This document shows positions 47,087 through 59,860 of a stretch of 64,000 nucleotides of DNA, in pieces. The stretch's first letter is position 1, and every line of letters begins with the position of its first letter. Source of the DNA: Mesocentrotus franciscanus (Eukaryota; Echinodermata; Echinoidea; Camarodonta; Strongylocentrotidae); assembly GCA_037976565.1 (NCBI GenBank), contig CP137671.1, forward strand, positions 26,297,813 through 26,361,812, read 5' to 3'. Under the pieces are notes generated by a model. It saw nothing but the letters and a program-made list of their open reading frames with translations, searched no databases and was not told where the DNA came from. The translations under genes were made by a program, and so were the position numbers.

Positions 47087-50000
47087 GTATTATCTTTTTC
47101 CTAGATTCCTTTATCTTCTTTTAATATACCAAATGGATAATGTTGTGACATGAAGAATTTGTGTGCATTGATGACTCTGAACACAGGATGCTATTCCTGT
47201 TAGAGATATCATATATCAATCTGAAATGTTCTGTTATTGTTTCTAAGTTACCCTGTTTCATACCAGATTGATAATTCTTGTCCTGTATTAATTAGGTTCA
47301 TGATTTTTCCATTTGTACTGCCATTATTTTTTATTATCATCATGTGATTGTCCCGATTTATCAATGTATTTTTGGTTGGTTGTTTTAACAATGCTCTAAG
47401 AGAACAGCACCATGTATAACATAAATGACCTAAATAATAGAAAGAAAAATAAGCAAGTGCCTTTTTTTTTCAAAATATGTCTTTCTAGACTGGAGAGAAC
47501 ACATACATGTACAAAGTAGTCAGCCAGACAGACAGCGAGGTGGTGTACGAAGTTGACATGGCTGTCAGGGTTTGTGCCTGTCGCCAAGGCCGGACAGGTG
47601 GTGCCTGTAAGCATCAGCAGGCTGTTGTCAAGTACTTCAACATTACTTCGGACAATTATTTGCCTTCATCTGCCAGTCAAAGGAAGGTTCTGCTACACGT
47701 TGCAACAGGATGTAAGTTGATTTTTTTGTCTCGCCTGAACGAAGTTCGGCAGAGACCTAGTAATCACTTTTCTTTTTTTCTCCTCCTGTTAGTCTGTTGG
47801 TCTGTTAGTCTGTTACAAAAATCATAAAGTTTTTGTTTAGTTTACTCTCATTTCTTTATTTCTGCATCAATTGCGTTCAAACTTGGTACAAATGATCCTT
47901 GGGTAATACCACATTTGTGTTGATGAGGATGATGATGTCAAAGGTTATCAAGGGGTCAAAAGGTCATATTCCTTGTTTTATTGATCGCAAAATCAGGCGA
48001 GACCTGTGGTTCGCGAACCACCTTGGTTTTTTTTTTTCATATTCAGAGAGTATTGGGTGTACAAGATGTATTTACAGGGTTGAAAAGAACCAGAAAGAGA
48101 TCTACCATGTCATGTCTTACATTTGGTTAACAATGAACATAGAAAAAACCAAGCCTGAGCAAATAATCAAATAATAACTTCCTGAATTGTAGATGTTGTT
48201 CTCTCCTGTGAAGAATACTGTACTTTAAAGACAGTATGCAGTGCATTTGTTGTCCAATGTAATGTTTTCTAAATTGGGTAGTGATATATAATTATTGAAT
48301 TTCAGCAACAAGCAATGTGCCATCAGGATGGCTTGGCCCTCTCCAGTCATCTGAGCCCACAGCTGAGGATGTGCCCGAGCCTGATGTAGATGAGCCCGAG
48401 CCTGATGTAGATGAGCCAATGTCTAGTAGCCATCTTGATGACCATGCTTCAATCGAAGATCCTCAACTAGTCAGGCTAGAAAGCCTGCATGCCCAGAGAG
48501 ATCTACACAACCAGTTTGCCCAACGTATGCATAGACATTACTCCACCAAATGTAAGCAATGACTTTCATTTTTTACTGCATGCATTATAAGATCGTTCTA
48601 TTTTTCCATTTACGCTTAACCCTCATCCCATTTTTTTTTTTTCACTTGAGTCCATGGAGGGGGGAAGGGGGCATTTTTTGCCCCCTTCAGATCTCAACCG
48701 CCAATCGCGCAATCTCCACGAAAATTTGCATGATAGTAGTGTGCGATGTGATCTACAAGAATGTAAAGTTAGTCTTTCCGAAATAATGTCTTTTTATTTT
48801 ATGTTAATTATGTTAATTTATGCACGAAATCATACTTTTTGCTCTAAATCACTAAATAAAGCTCATAGAATTCTAATTTTTGGTGTAAATATTCTTTGTA
48901 GCATTCCAAAAATTATACTTGAAGAAAATTCCTGGTATCAAAATTAATTTCTTATGTATTTCTTCTTTCGCGACCTTTTGTTTTTGTTTGTTTTGGGGCA
49001 AAATTTATTGCAGAAACTTTTCGAAGCATAATTATGCTGAAACAAAATAATTTTAGCCAATGAGCTGTTTTTGGTTTGACGGATATTTGTTTAAATCGTG
49101 CAACGTCGTAACGGTATGCCCGTTTTCGTGAAAATGTTTTTGAAAGTAAAAGTCAGCGAGCGCCGCGTTCAAAAATTTCGCGTCAGAATGGTCGTGGAAA
49201 ATGTTGATGGGCCCCCCCCCCTCCACGTGGTTAGAGTTAATTTTTGTTTTTCTTGGCATTTCAATATCTTACAACATTGGAATAAATCAAATTTGTTTAC
49301 ATAATAATGGCTATCATTTGCATGCTACAGAAAATTTGCATATTACATCCATGCGGATGGATACACAGGTGCGGATGCAGTAGGGAGCCAATTGTGGCCC
49401 CAGTCCTTGTTCAACCCTGTGTCCGCACCTGATTTCCTGAGAATTTACATTATTGTTTATCCCTGATGATACATGTTGCATTTTATTGTTAATTATTAAT
49501 ATTCATGATAACAGTTGTTGAATCTAATTTGCATGTTATAGTTATTAATATTCATGATGATGTATGTTGCAGAGAATCTATATGTTACTGTTAATTATTA
49601 CTATTAATGATAAAATATATTGAATAGAAGTTGCATTTTATAAATTATTATGTTCATGGTACATGTTTCAGAAAATTTGCATGTTGCATGTCAGACCAAC
49701 CACCCCCCCCCCCAAAAAAAAAAAAAATTGTATTGGCATAACAGCCAACTGAAAAATATGGTTGACAATTACAATTTTTTTTTCACTCGGAGTAATTCCA
49801 TATTTGCTGCTTGCCCTACCTTAACAAGTGCATGATAAAAATAGATTAGCCAAAATGAGGACCATACTTCTTTTGGTTTTTATTTTTCCAGAGATTCTTG
49901 TATATATTTTGGAATAAAAACAAATCCAGGGTATGTGGTACTATTATGTTAGGTCAGGTTATGCCAATTCAACATCTTTCCTTGGGGGGTCTTATCTTGA

Positions 50001-51040
50001 TTATTAATGTTCATGACATAACAAATTCTTCTGTTTGTTTTTTTTTATTTTTCTTCCATCTGTTAACTCACACCTTGTCTATTAATGATTGGATACAGAT
50101 GTAGCAAACAAGTAAGTATAATACAGTTTTATTTCATTTTCAGCATATTCCATTTTATATCTAGTTTGTAAATGAATGTCGCCAAGGCGCACATTTCAGC
50201 ACTCCTGCTTACAGTAGTAAACAAGTGGATACTGCCATCAACAAAAGTTGACGATGTGTGCTCCTCTTATGTTATATGTTTTTGGACATATTTCTTACCA
50301 TTGTTATTATAACATTTAAGGGCTAACATGTTTACAGAGAAAAATTATAATTGAAACAAAACTCAAGCAAAATAGAATTGAGTTGTATTTACATCTTGTT
50401 TGTAGATACTTCTTTGACAGTGGCCAGTCACTTTAAATTAATGAAGGAAAGTGTAAAATGCTAGTTAACTGATAGTGAGTATGTAACCAAATAGAACTGT
50501 TATGTGAGATTTTGTCTTACTAGGTAATTTTTCTTGCTTTTTGTTTTCAGCTCCACAGAGAGACAACAGGATTTTGGAGGATGTCCATCATATGTTTGTG
50601 GACATGGAGGAAAAACTAAAACAAGATCCAACCACCTACGTAGAATCGTACAAGGCTATGCTCAGAGCATATGGTCGTTTAAAAACAGACAGTGCCCTTG
50701 TATCAGCAATCGAATGTTTGGCAGGTATAGCGGAGTAAATCTTGCTAAAAGGAAGGTGAAGTCGAAGGCAGGAGTCTCGGGTGGACTGCTACAGTCATCT
50801 GGCCCCAGCATCCCTGTTCAGCCCTCAGCCATATCACGCCGTCGACTGAAACTCGGAGGGAGGAGGAAACTAAATAAGGGACGTCCAACCAAACAGTCTG
50901 CCATGAAAGAGCAAGCCTTTTCTAGACCATCTTCATCAGCCATAATTCCATCCAAGAAAAAGCGTGTTGCTGCACCACATTCCCTTGGACATGCAGTGAC
51001 TATGTGCCAATCTTTAGGGAAGACACATAGTGCAAAATAA
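46780..51040 (+). CDS. SWIM zinc-finger protein of Mutator-like (MULE) transposase ancestry (locus, four exons)
   Basis: Four exons (46780-47086, 47489-47711, 48306-48551, 50551-51040) have GT/AG borders and fully compatible phases. The first encodes a transposase-like C-terminal segment with RIRGNNTNNYAEAAMRVLKE. The second encodes a SWIM finger, CAC then seven residues then CKH. The third is acidic and low complexity. The fourth is basic and ends PHSLGHAV, QSLGKTH. SWIM fingers bind DNA or protein and occur in MULE transposases and in host proteins derived from them. The N-terminal catalytic part was not found upstream, so this is either a 5'-truncated copy or a gene whose early exons I cannot recognise. 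The last exon appears again after the N gap, most likely through misassembly. Function unknown. Confidence 0.75.
47489..47711 (+). CDS. MULE/SWIM gene exon, SWIM zinc finger
   Basis: 223 nt, acceptor CTTTCTAG, donor GTAAGT, phase 0 in and 1 out. After a strand-like lead (YMYKVVSQTDSEVVYEVDM) comes VCACRQGRTGGACKHQQAVV, a CxC-x7-CxH SWIM finger with all four ligands. The tail is SASQRKVLLHVATG. Confidence 0.82.
47729..48002. mobile_element. Repeat bounded by TCTCGCCTG and CAGGCGAGA in the SWIM gene intron
   Basis: Same ends as the element at 3264-3909. It starts 18 bp after the GTAAGT donor at 47712. Confidence 0.6.
48306..48551 (+). CDS. MULE/SWIM gene exon, acidic linker
   Basis: 246 nt, acceptor TTTCAG, donor GTAAGC, phase 1 on both sides. 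It contains a direct repeat of PEPDVDE (DNA GAGCCTGATGTAGATGAGCC, twice) and then LESLHAQRDLHNQFAQRMH, a probable helix. The nested phase match supports splicing to both neighbours. Confidence 0.72.
48560..50540 (+). other. Intron of the SWIM gene
   Basis: Contains repeated TATTAATATTCATGATGA-type phrases at 49490-49680 and a C/A homopolymer junction at 49704-49728. No coding block supported. Confidence 0.5.
50551..51040 (+). CDS. MULE/SWIM gene last exon (copy 1), one frame break
   Basis: Acceptor TTGTTTTCAG at 50541-50550; TAA at 51038-51040. The first part reads PQRDNRILEDVHHMFVDMEE, then YKAMLRAYGRLKTDSALVSA. Near 50710 (CAGCAATCGAATG) the frame breaks, and the following 110 codons, including SGVNLAKRKVKSKAGVSG and PHSLGHAVTMC, lie in another frame. 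The second copy at 54948-54960 has one more C here but one fewer C a few bases before, so the breaks complement each other and look like consensus errors. Confidence 0.7.
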
Positions 51041-51171
51041 TTGAGTATGCTCAACCAAACACCTTCATCTTCAGGCGAATTACCAGAAGATTATATACCA
51101 GAAGCCGTGGCCCGCTGCATGAATAAGGCACAGCGGGATTATATGCCAGATATACCGATCCTCTATAATTC
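51041..51171 (+). other. Open reading frame continuing after the SWIM gene stop
   Basis: After the TAA at 51038 the same frame reads LSMLNQTPSSSGELPEDYIP, then EAVARCMNKAQRDYMPDI. In copy 2, which has an extra T near 55401, it goes on to a TAA after DPL. It could be leftover coding sequence, readthrough, or part of the true C-terminus if the stop frame is an error. Confidence 0.3.
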
Positions 51172-53753
51172 TTCCAATGACTTAGGAGGATTAGTACATC
51201 CGGTATAAAATGCTGTTTTGCGGTTTTCCGCAGTGGGCGCAGCTTTATCTTTTGGTAAGTCACCTAAGCTGTCATTATGCACTGGATGTGTCCCAAAAAG
51301 TATTATTTGGACTATATTTGGGATAGTTATGACTTTTGTTTTCAATTCTGCTGATGTCATATCTTTGCAAACAAATTACCACCTTGAAAGCTATTTCTTA
51401 TTTGCTAACAATTGCCTGATTTTGTGATACTTTTTCCCTTTTAGTCTCACTTTCATGATAATCAACATCCATAAAAAATACAAATTAAAGGTTTAAATGC
51501 TAATGAACCTTACCTAATAACAAGGCATTAGCGATGTTGTGTCTCGACCACTTGTGAAAATGACTAGAAATATCGCGATCTCCTTGCCATCCATGAGAAT
51601 TGTATATGAGAGTCATACAGGTAAACTTTAAACGTTTTACCTGAAATGACCTATGACTTCACCATGTGACCTCTGAAGGCACGAATATATCCTAAATTTT
51701 GTTTGCCATTGCAGCAACATGTGCAGAGTTATTTATTTTGATTTATTTATTTATTCATATATTCATATTCCACAAATCATCAAAGTACATTTCATAATAA
51801 AACATTTCCATTGAAAAAAATACATCAACTGCATAACATATGCAGATTTGAAACATACCAATAAAATGAAAAAATGGAGGGGCCTACTGAAAAGCATAGC
51901 TTGTAAGATGTAGACCCCCTATCGAGATTTTATACAAGGGTAATATGATATAAATTTAGCAAAATAATCAGCAAAATTCTATAAATTTATATAGATATAA
52001 ACATTGTAACATGAATGTATATAAACTATATACAAAATTATGTAGATATTGACTTTAAAATAATCAACACTACCGTGGATAAGTATAAAGTTCACGAGAT
52101 ATTTGATTAAATCAATAAGAATTCAGAAGAAATTTTTTGATGAGTATTCTAAATCGGTTCAGATTTTGGGTCCTGTGAAAAATACAGTTTTGCTAGAAAA
52201 TACTGTTCTGCTTTTAGGTATTAAGTGATAGTCATTTGATTGTCTAGTATTATAGGAATGCAAAGTATTATTTCTCATAAATTTTATTTTGTAGGACATA
52301 AGGTATACTATCTGTATCTAGCTGATACATGAATTGGAATAGTTGTAGAGGTCACTGACTTTAAGGATACGTTTCTGACGAAACTATTCATCCGTATGAG
52401 CTCTAAAGGGCTTATTGCATATCATTCTCAGTACTTTTTCTGAAGTAGAATGACTTTGTTGAGTCTCGTGTGAGAGGCATTTCCCATGCCAGAATCTCAT
52501 AATTAAGATATGGTAAATTTATTGCACAATACCACATGGATAGTGCCTGTGCTGGAAGAAAGCTTTTAAGCTTGTTGATGACTCAATATTTCTTGCCACA
52601 AGAGAGTCTTGCAGGTAAATTTTAACATATGACCTCAAACGACCTTTGAACTCACCATGTGACCTCTGACAGCACTGCAACATGGTGTTATCCCTATTAC
52701 AGGAAACTGAAACATTGTGAGAAAATAAGTACTTGTTTTGCTACTTAGTAACATAATAATTACGGTATGCATGCATTGAGTAGTGAATTAGTGGGCCTAT
52801 ATCATAAGACTACACTGCTCAGAATGTTGCATTATGGATTAGTAACCGGGCCAGATTTGAGTAGTTGAGGAATTGAGGTGGTGCTATACAAGGCTGCTGG
52901 TTCGTATTGGGTTTAAAGGCGACGTACAGAAATTAGAGCCAATCCTAGATGAGATCTGTAATCTCGAAGATTAGATAATCAGATTTGTGTAAAATGTTAT
53001 GTTTATATTATTCAGTTGAGCTACTCACCGTTCATGGGCATGTGCATTGGGGTTAATTCATTAATTGATGTAACTTGATTGTTATGCCATGCTACTGTAC
53101 TTTGTGCAGAAAATGGACTCAGTAACTCAGCTTGCAAGCATCCTAAAATATATATATATTGATTGCTCTTGCATGAAACTGCCAGTAGCCATGATCAACT
53201 GAAGTATTCCATCTTCACAGGATATATATATATATATATATATTTAAAATCTAAATCACTTAATACTAATGTATCTTGTTCAGATATTCTATGTACTATT
53301 TGGCAAAATTGTTTGAAAGGTTCATGTCTTAAACCATGTTAAAGTTGCTTGAAACTTTGAGAAAACAACTTGTGAAATTGTGTGATAAGGCCATTGCACA
53401 ATGCATAACTATTGTGCAAAACATTGATGATCAATGGTCGAACCCCCCTCCATCAGTTACAATAGGGTTAAAATATGCATGCATTTACTACGTTTTTTTT
53501 TTTTTGTTTTTTTGGTATTGAGTCTAAGTTCTGATTATAAGATGTTGAAAAGTCTGTCATACATTTTGAGATGAGATTGTGTGTCCGCGTAAATAAAAAT
53601 TGAGGTTCAATGAAGTGAGTTTCTGTTGATAAAACATTTGCTGGTTTCATCTCTTTTTTTAATTTTGTCACTGTTAATTCAGCTTGTGCAGTTCCTATAA
53701 AAGCACTGTCCTTGATTTTTGTGTGTATATTTTAGGCAATAATTTACAGGGTT

Positions 53754-54253
53754 NNNNNNNNNNNNNNNNNNNNNNNNNNNNNNNNNNNNNNNNNNNNNNN
53801 NNNNNNNNNNNNNNNNNNNNNNNNNNNNNNNNNNNNNNNNNNNNNNNNNNNNNNNNNNNNNNNNNNNNNNNNNNNNNNNNNNNNNNNNNNNNNNNNNNNN
53901 NNNNNNNNNNNNNNNNNNNNNNNNNNNNNNNNNNNNNNNNNNNNNNNNNNNNNNNNNNNNNNNNNNNNNNNNNNNNNNNNNNNNNNNNNNNNNNNNNNNN
54001 NNNNNNNNNNNNNNNNNNNNNNNNNNNNNNNNNNNNNNNNNNNNNNNNNNNNNNNNNNNNNNNNNNNNNNNNNNNNNNNNNNNNNNNNNNNNNNNNNNNN
54101 NNNNNNNNNNNNNNNNNNNNNNNNNNNNNNNNNNNNNNNNNNNNNNNNNNNNNNNNNNNNNNNNNNNNNNNNNNNNNNNNNNNNNNNNNNNNNNNNNNNN
54201 NNNNNNNNNNNNNNNNNNNNNNNNNNNNNNNNNNNNNNNNNNNNNNNNNNNNN
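53754..54253. other. Scaffold gap, 500 N
   Basis: Exactly 500 N, a conventional placeholder. Any open frame that runs through it is meaningless. Confidence 0.99.
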
Positions 54254-57200
54254 TAATGTTCATGACATTAACAAATTCTTTCTGTTTGTTTGTTTTTTAT
54301 TTTTCTTCCATCTGTTAACTCACACCTTGTCTATTAATGATTGGATACAGATGTAGCAAACAAGTAATATAATACAGTTTTATTTCATTTTCAGCATATT
54401 CCATTTTATATCTAGTTTGTAAATGAATGTCGCCAAGGCGCACATTTCAGCACTCCCTGCTTACAGTAGTAAACAAGTGGATACTGCCATCAACAAAGTT
54501 GACGATGTGTGCTCCTCTTATGTTATATGTTTTGGACATATTTCTTACCATTGTTATTATAACATTTAAGGGCTAACATGTTTACAGAGAAAATTATAAT
54601 TGAAACAAAACTCAAGCAAAATAGAATTGAGTTGTATTTACATCTTGTTTGTAGATACTTCTTTGACAGTGGCCAGTCACTTTAAATTAATGAAGGAAAG
54701 TGTAAAATGCTAGTTAACTGATAGTGAGTATGTAACCAAATAGAACTGTTATGTGAGATTTTGTCTTACTAGGTAATTTTTCTTGCTTTTTGTTTTCAGC
54801 TCCACAGAGAGACAACAGGATTTTGGAGGATGTCCATCATATGTTTGTGGACATGGAGGAAAACTAAAACAAGATCCAACCACCTACGTAGAATCGTACA
54901 AGGCTATGCTCAGAGCATATGGTCGTTTAAAAACAGACAGTGCCTTGTATCAGCAATCCGAATGTTTGGCAGGTATAGCGGAGTAAATCTTGCTAAAAGG
55001 AAGGTGAAGTCGAAGGCAGGAGTCTCGGGTGGACTGCTACAGTCATCTGGCCCCAGCATCCCTGTTCAGCCCTCAGCCATATCACGCGTCGACTGAAACT
55101 CGGAGGGAGGAGGAAACTAAATAAGGGACGTCCAACCAAACAGTCTGCCATGAAAGAGCAAGCCTTTTCTAGACCATCTTCATCAGCCATAATTCCATCC
55201 AAGAAAAGCGTGTTGCTGCACCACATTCCCTTGGACATGCAGTGACTATGTGCCAATCTTTAGGGAAGACACATAGTGCAAAATAATTGAGTATGCTCAA
55301 CCAAACACCTTCATCTTCAGGCGAATTACCAGAAGATTATATACCAGAAGCCGTGGCCCGCTGCATGAATAAGGCACAGCGGGATTATATGCCAGATATA
55401 CCTGATCCTCTATAATTCTTCCAATGACTTAGGAGGATTAGTACATCCGGTATAAAATGCTGTTTTGCGGTTTTCCGCAGTGGGCCGCAGCTTTATCTTT
55501 GGTAAGTCACCTAAGCTGTCATTATGCACTGGATGTGTCCCAAAAAAGTATTATTTGGACTATATTTGGGATAGTTATGACTTTTGTTTTTCAATTCTGC
55601 TGATGTCATATCTTTGCAAACAAATTACCACCTTGAAAGCTATTTCTTATTTGCTAACAATTGCCTGATTTTGTGATACTTTTTCCCTTTTAGTCTCACT
55701 TTCATGATAATCAACATCCATAAAAAATACAAATTAAAGGTTTAAATGCTAATGAACCTTACCTAATAACAAGGCATTAGCGATGTTGTGTCTCGACCAC
55801 TTGTGAAAATGACTAGAAATATCGCGATCTCCCTTGCCATCCATGAGAATTGTATATGAGAGTCATACAGGTAAACTTTAAACGTTTTACCTGAAATGAC
55901 CTATGACTTCACCATGTGACCTCTGAAGGCACGAATATATCCTAAATTTTGTTTGCCATTGCAGCAACATGTGCAGAGTTATTTATTTTGATTTATTTAT
56001 TTATTCATATATTCATATTCCACAAATCATCAAAGTACATTTCATAATAAAACATTTCCATTGAAAAAAATACATCAACTGCATAACATATGCAGATTTG
56101 AAACGTACCAATAAAATGAAAATGGAGGGGCCTACTGAAAAGCATAGCTTGTAAGATGTAGACCCCCTATCGAGATTTTATACAAGGGTAATATGATATA
56201 AATTTAGCAAAATAATCAGCAAAATTCTATAAATTTATATAGATATAAACATTGTAACATGAATGTATATAAACTATATACAAAATTATGTAGATATTGA
56301 CTTTAAAATAATCAACACTACCGTGGATAAGTATAAAGTTCACGAGATATTTGATTAAATCAATAAGAATTCAGAAGAAATTTTTTGATGAGTATTCTAA
56401 ATCGGTTCAGATTTTGGGTCCTGTGAAAAATACAGTTTTGCTAGAAAATACTGTTCTGCTTTTAGGTATTAAGTGATAGTCATTTGATTGTCTAGTATTA
56501 TAGGAATGCAAAGTATTATTTCTCATAAATTTTATTTTGTAGGACATAAGGTATACTATCTGTATCTAGCTGATACATGAATTGGAATAGTTGTAGAGGT
56601 CACTGACTTTAAGGATACGTTTCTGACGAAACTATTCATCCGTATGAGCTCTAAAGGGCTTATTGCATATCATTCTCAGTACTTTTTCTGAAGTAGAATG
56701 ACTTTGTTGAGTCTCGTGTGAGAGGCATTTCCCATGCCAGAATCTCATAATTAAGATATGGTAAATTTATTGCACAATACCACATGGATAGTGCCTGTGC
56801 TGGAAGAAAGCTTTTAAGCTTGTTGATGACTCAATATTTCTTGCCACAAGAGAGTCTTGCAGGTAAATTTTAACATATGACCTCAAACGACCTTTGAACT
56901 CACCATGTGACCTCTGACAGCACTGCAACATGGTGTTATCCCTATTACAGGAAACTGAAACATTGTGAGAAAATAAGTACTTGTTTTGCTACTTAGTAAC
57001 ATAATAATTACGGTATGCATGCATTGAGTAGTGAATTAGTGGGCCTATATCATAAGACTACACTGCTCAGAATGTTGCATTATGGATTAGTAACCGGGCC
57101 AGATTTGAGTAGTTGAGGAATTGAGGTGGTGCTATACAAGGCTGCTGGTTCGTATTGGGTTTAAAAGGCGACGTACAGAAATTAGAGCCAATCCTAGATG

Positions 57201-58002
57201 AGATCTGTAATCTCGAAGATTAGATAATCAGATTTGTGTAAAATGTTATGTTTATATTATTCAGTTGAGCTACTCACCGTTCATGGGCATGTGCATTGGG
57301 GTTAATTCATTAATTGATGTAACTTGATTGTTATGCCATGCTACTGTACTTTGTGCAGAAAATGGACTCAGTAACTCAGCTTGCAAGCATCCTAAAATAT
57401 ATATATATTGATTGCTCTTGCATGAAACTGCCAGTAGCCATGATCAACTGAAGTATTCCATCTTCACAGGATATATATATATATATATATATATTTAAAA
57501 TCTAAATCACTTAATACTAATGTATCTTGTTCAGATATTCTATGTACTATTTGGCAAAATTGTTTGAAAGGTTCATGTCTTAAACCATGTTAAAGTTGCT
57601 TGAAACTTTGAGAAAACAACTTGTGAAATTGTGTGATAAGGCCATTGCACAATGCATAACTATTGTGCAAAACATTGATGATCAATGGTCGAACCCCCCT
57701 CCATCAGTTACAATAGGGTTAAAATATGCATGCATTTACTACGTTTTTTTGTTTTTGTTTTTGGTATTGAGTCTAAGTTCTGATTATAAGATGTTGAAAA
57801 GTCTGTCATACATTTTGAGATGAGATTGTGTGTCCGCGTAAATAAAAATTGAGGTTCAATGAAGTGAGTTTCTGTTGATAAAACATTTGCTGGTTTCATC
57901 TCTTTTTTTAATTTTGTCACTGTTAATTCAGCTTGTGCAGTTCCTATAAAAGCACTGTCCTTGATTTTTGTGTGTATATTTTAGGCAATAATTTACAGGG
58001 TT
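54254..58002 (+). repeat. Right copy of the 3749-bp segment
   Basis: Starts flush after the N run at TAATGTTCATGACAT and ends at the same phrase where copy 1 stops; unique sequence follows from 58003. Differences from copy 1 are mostly single-base indels, with rare substitutions such as ACATACC to ACGTACC near 56105. Confidence 0.93.
54800..55286 (+). pseudogene. Second copy of the MULE/SWIM last exon, several single-base indels
   Basis: Same acceptor and same TAA as 50551-51040. Compared with copy 1 it lacks an A in GGAGGAAAAACT, a C in GCCCTTG, a C in CACGCCGTC and an A in AAGAAAAAGC, and gains a C in GCAATCCG. All are one-base changes and most are in homopolymers. This looks like a poorly polished read of the same locus rather than a decayed paralogue. 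Confidence 0.7.
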
Positions 58003-59860
58003 ATTGTGTATCATGGCACCGTGACATTGTATAGTTTTATGAACTCTACATGCATGCCAAATATGAAGATAATAAAAGGAGTTAGTGAGGGGGACACTGT
58101 GAAGCCAAATATATGTCCCCCCCCCTTCTTTGGGCCTGTGAATGGACAAAATGCCTTGGGCTGAATATAGTTAATTACTCACAAATAAATACATGCAATT
58201 GAAAACTTGTGAAAGGAGTTAAGAGCACTGTGCTTTTCATGTGATAATTTCTTTGTTTTTTCTACCCTGATATGATATAACAGGGTTCTTGGAATAATTA
58301 CAATTTACATAATAATATAATCATAAATTTAGAAATTATGGTTAAGATATAGATCAACATTACTCAGAATATAAATTCCGAGTTGGTATGAGCTGTAGCC
58401 TTTATGACTAGACTATTAGCAAAACAGTTTTTGATCTCATAAATGTACATGCTTAATATAGGATGACAAAAAGGGCTGGGGTCACTTCTTGTATAATATG
58501 GGAAAATCATTGATTGTTTTTTTTAATATACCTGGCTGAATGAAGTTTTATGATTTTATGGTCAGTTATTCAGAAATAACTCGCCCTAAAATTATAAAAC
58601 TTCATTCAGCCTGGTATTTACTTTTTACCATCCTTAATTTGCAACAAAAAGTGTTATAACAAAAGCTAGTGAATGAACTTTTGTGATTGCTCTTTCCATT
58701 GTGATCCATAGTTTGCGTATATTAGATGTGAAGTAACTGGATTTTTGGGGGACACCCTGAATGTTATACGGAAAATAATACAGAACAGGCACGTCAATCA
58801 AAATATTAACATTCCGGTTAAATGTCAATTGTGTATGAATTCAATTAACATGTATATGTGCACTTTGTGTACTTGGCAATTCCGATGTAATGTGGGCTAG
58901 ATATTGATTATTTCAGTCATTTAAAGACCATGTGCAACCAATAACAAGTTAACTGCTTTTGAACCATATGATCGTCCACATTTGTAACATTCTGAATGTA
59001 ATAAATGAATTATACATTTATTCAGTGATTTGCAAAGTTGATATATGTGTGTCGCTTATTGTGGAATTGCCATGTACTATTTGTGAATGTTACGATTGTG
59101 TCATAGATGCTTGCTTTTGTTTGCAAACTCATTTATTTAGGGGAGGGTGGGGTACTCAGATTTGTCACCAATGGGGTGTATGGAGCCTCTCAACCCATAC
59201 TATTTTATTAAGACTCAGTTGCCCCCTCCAAAAAAAAAAAAATGTAGGCCTAACATTTATTAGGGATTCTAGATCATATTTACAAATAGAAATTTACAGA
59301 TTTTTAAAAACAAAAATGTGGAAAATGGGGCATGTTTTTGTGTGCGTGCGTGTGTGTGTGAGGTGTGTGTGTGTGTGTGTGTGGTTGTCGGCCAATGTGT
59401 GCCAAATTGCAATACCAATTAAATATTTTGACAGCCACACTGTCACAGATCAAAAAGAGACTATGAATGATATCATTAATAGCCTCACACACCGCCCCCA
59501 CCATGCACCCTCCAAATGCAGAATAGTAATTTTCTAGGGTTTTTTTGTATATTTTTATCTTATTTATTTATTTTTTCTTTTGAGCAGCTAGTTGGGTATA
59601 CAGCGTCGATATCTACACACACACACAAGAAAACTGGAGAAAAAAAACGGCTTCGTATTTAGGGTGGGGGTCGATCTCCCCTTTATTATTCTTTATATTT
59701 TGGTTAGATGGGCTGCTATTGCCACCCCCACTCCCCTCCCCCTTCCCATGCAAGCCCCAAAACAACAATAAGGAAGTAATTATTTCGTCTTAGCTCTGTG
59801 TGATTATTGTGCTCCTTTTATATATTATCCGTAAACTGATCATATTTACTGTTTGAAAGT
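58003..59860. other. No recognisable gene
   Basis: AT-rich; includes an inverted pair ATTTTATGGTCAG/TAAAACTTCATTCAGCC near 58530-58612 and a TG microsatellite at 59338-59385. The 192-codon frame at 58959 runs through the microsatellite and has no domain. Confidence 0.45.

Larger units (their letters stand above)
50005..53753 (+). repeat. Left copy of a 3749-bp segment repeated across the N gap
   Basis: Matches 54254-58002 end to end. It ends flush against the N run at GGCAATAATTTACAGGGTT. It contains the SWIM gene's last exon and about 2.7 kb of non-coding sequence downstream, including two (TA)n tracts (53147 and 53222). Confidence 0.93.

Noticed and set aside
53679..54263. Open frames across the second N run on both strands
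   Set aside because: Gap artefact.
54254..58002. Genuine paralogous duplicate of the SWIM gene's last exon
   Set aside because: Ends coincide with the N gap and differences are mostly single-base indels, so misassembly is more likely.
58959..59537. 192-codon plus frame
   Set aside because: Passes through a TG microsatellite, no splice support, no domain, AT-rich codon use like the non-coding flanks.
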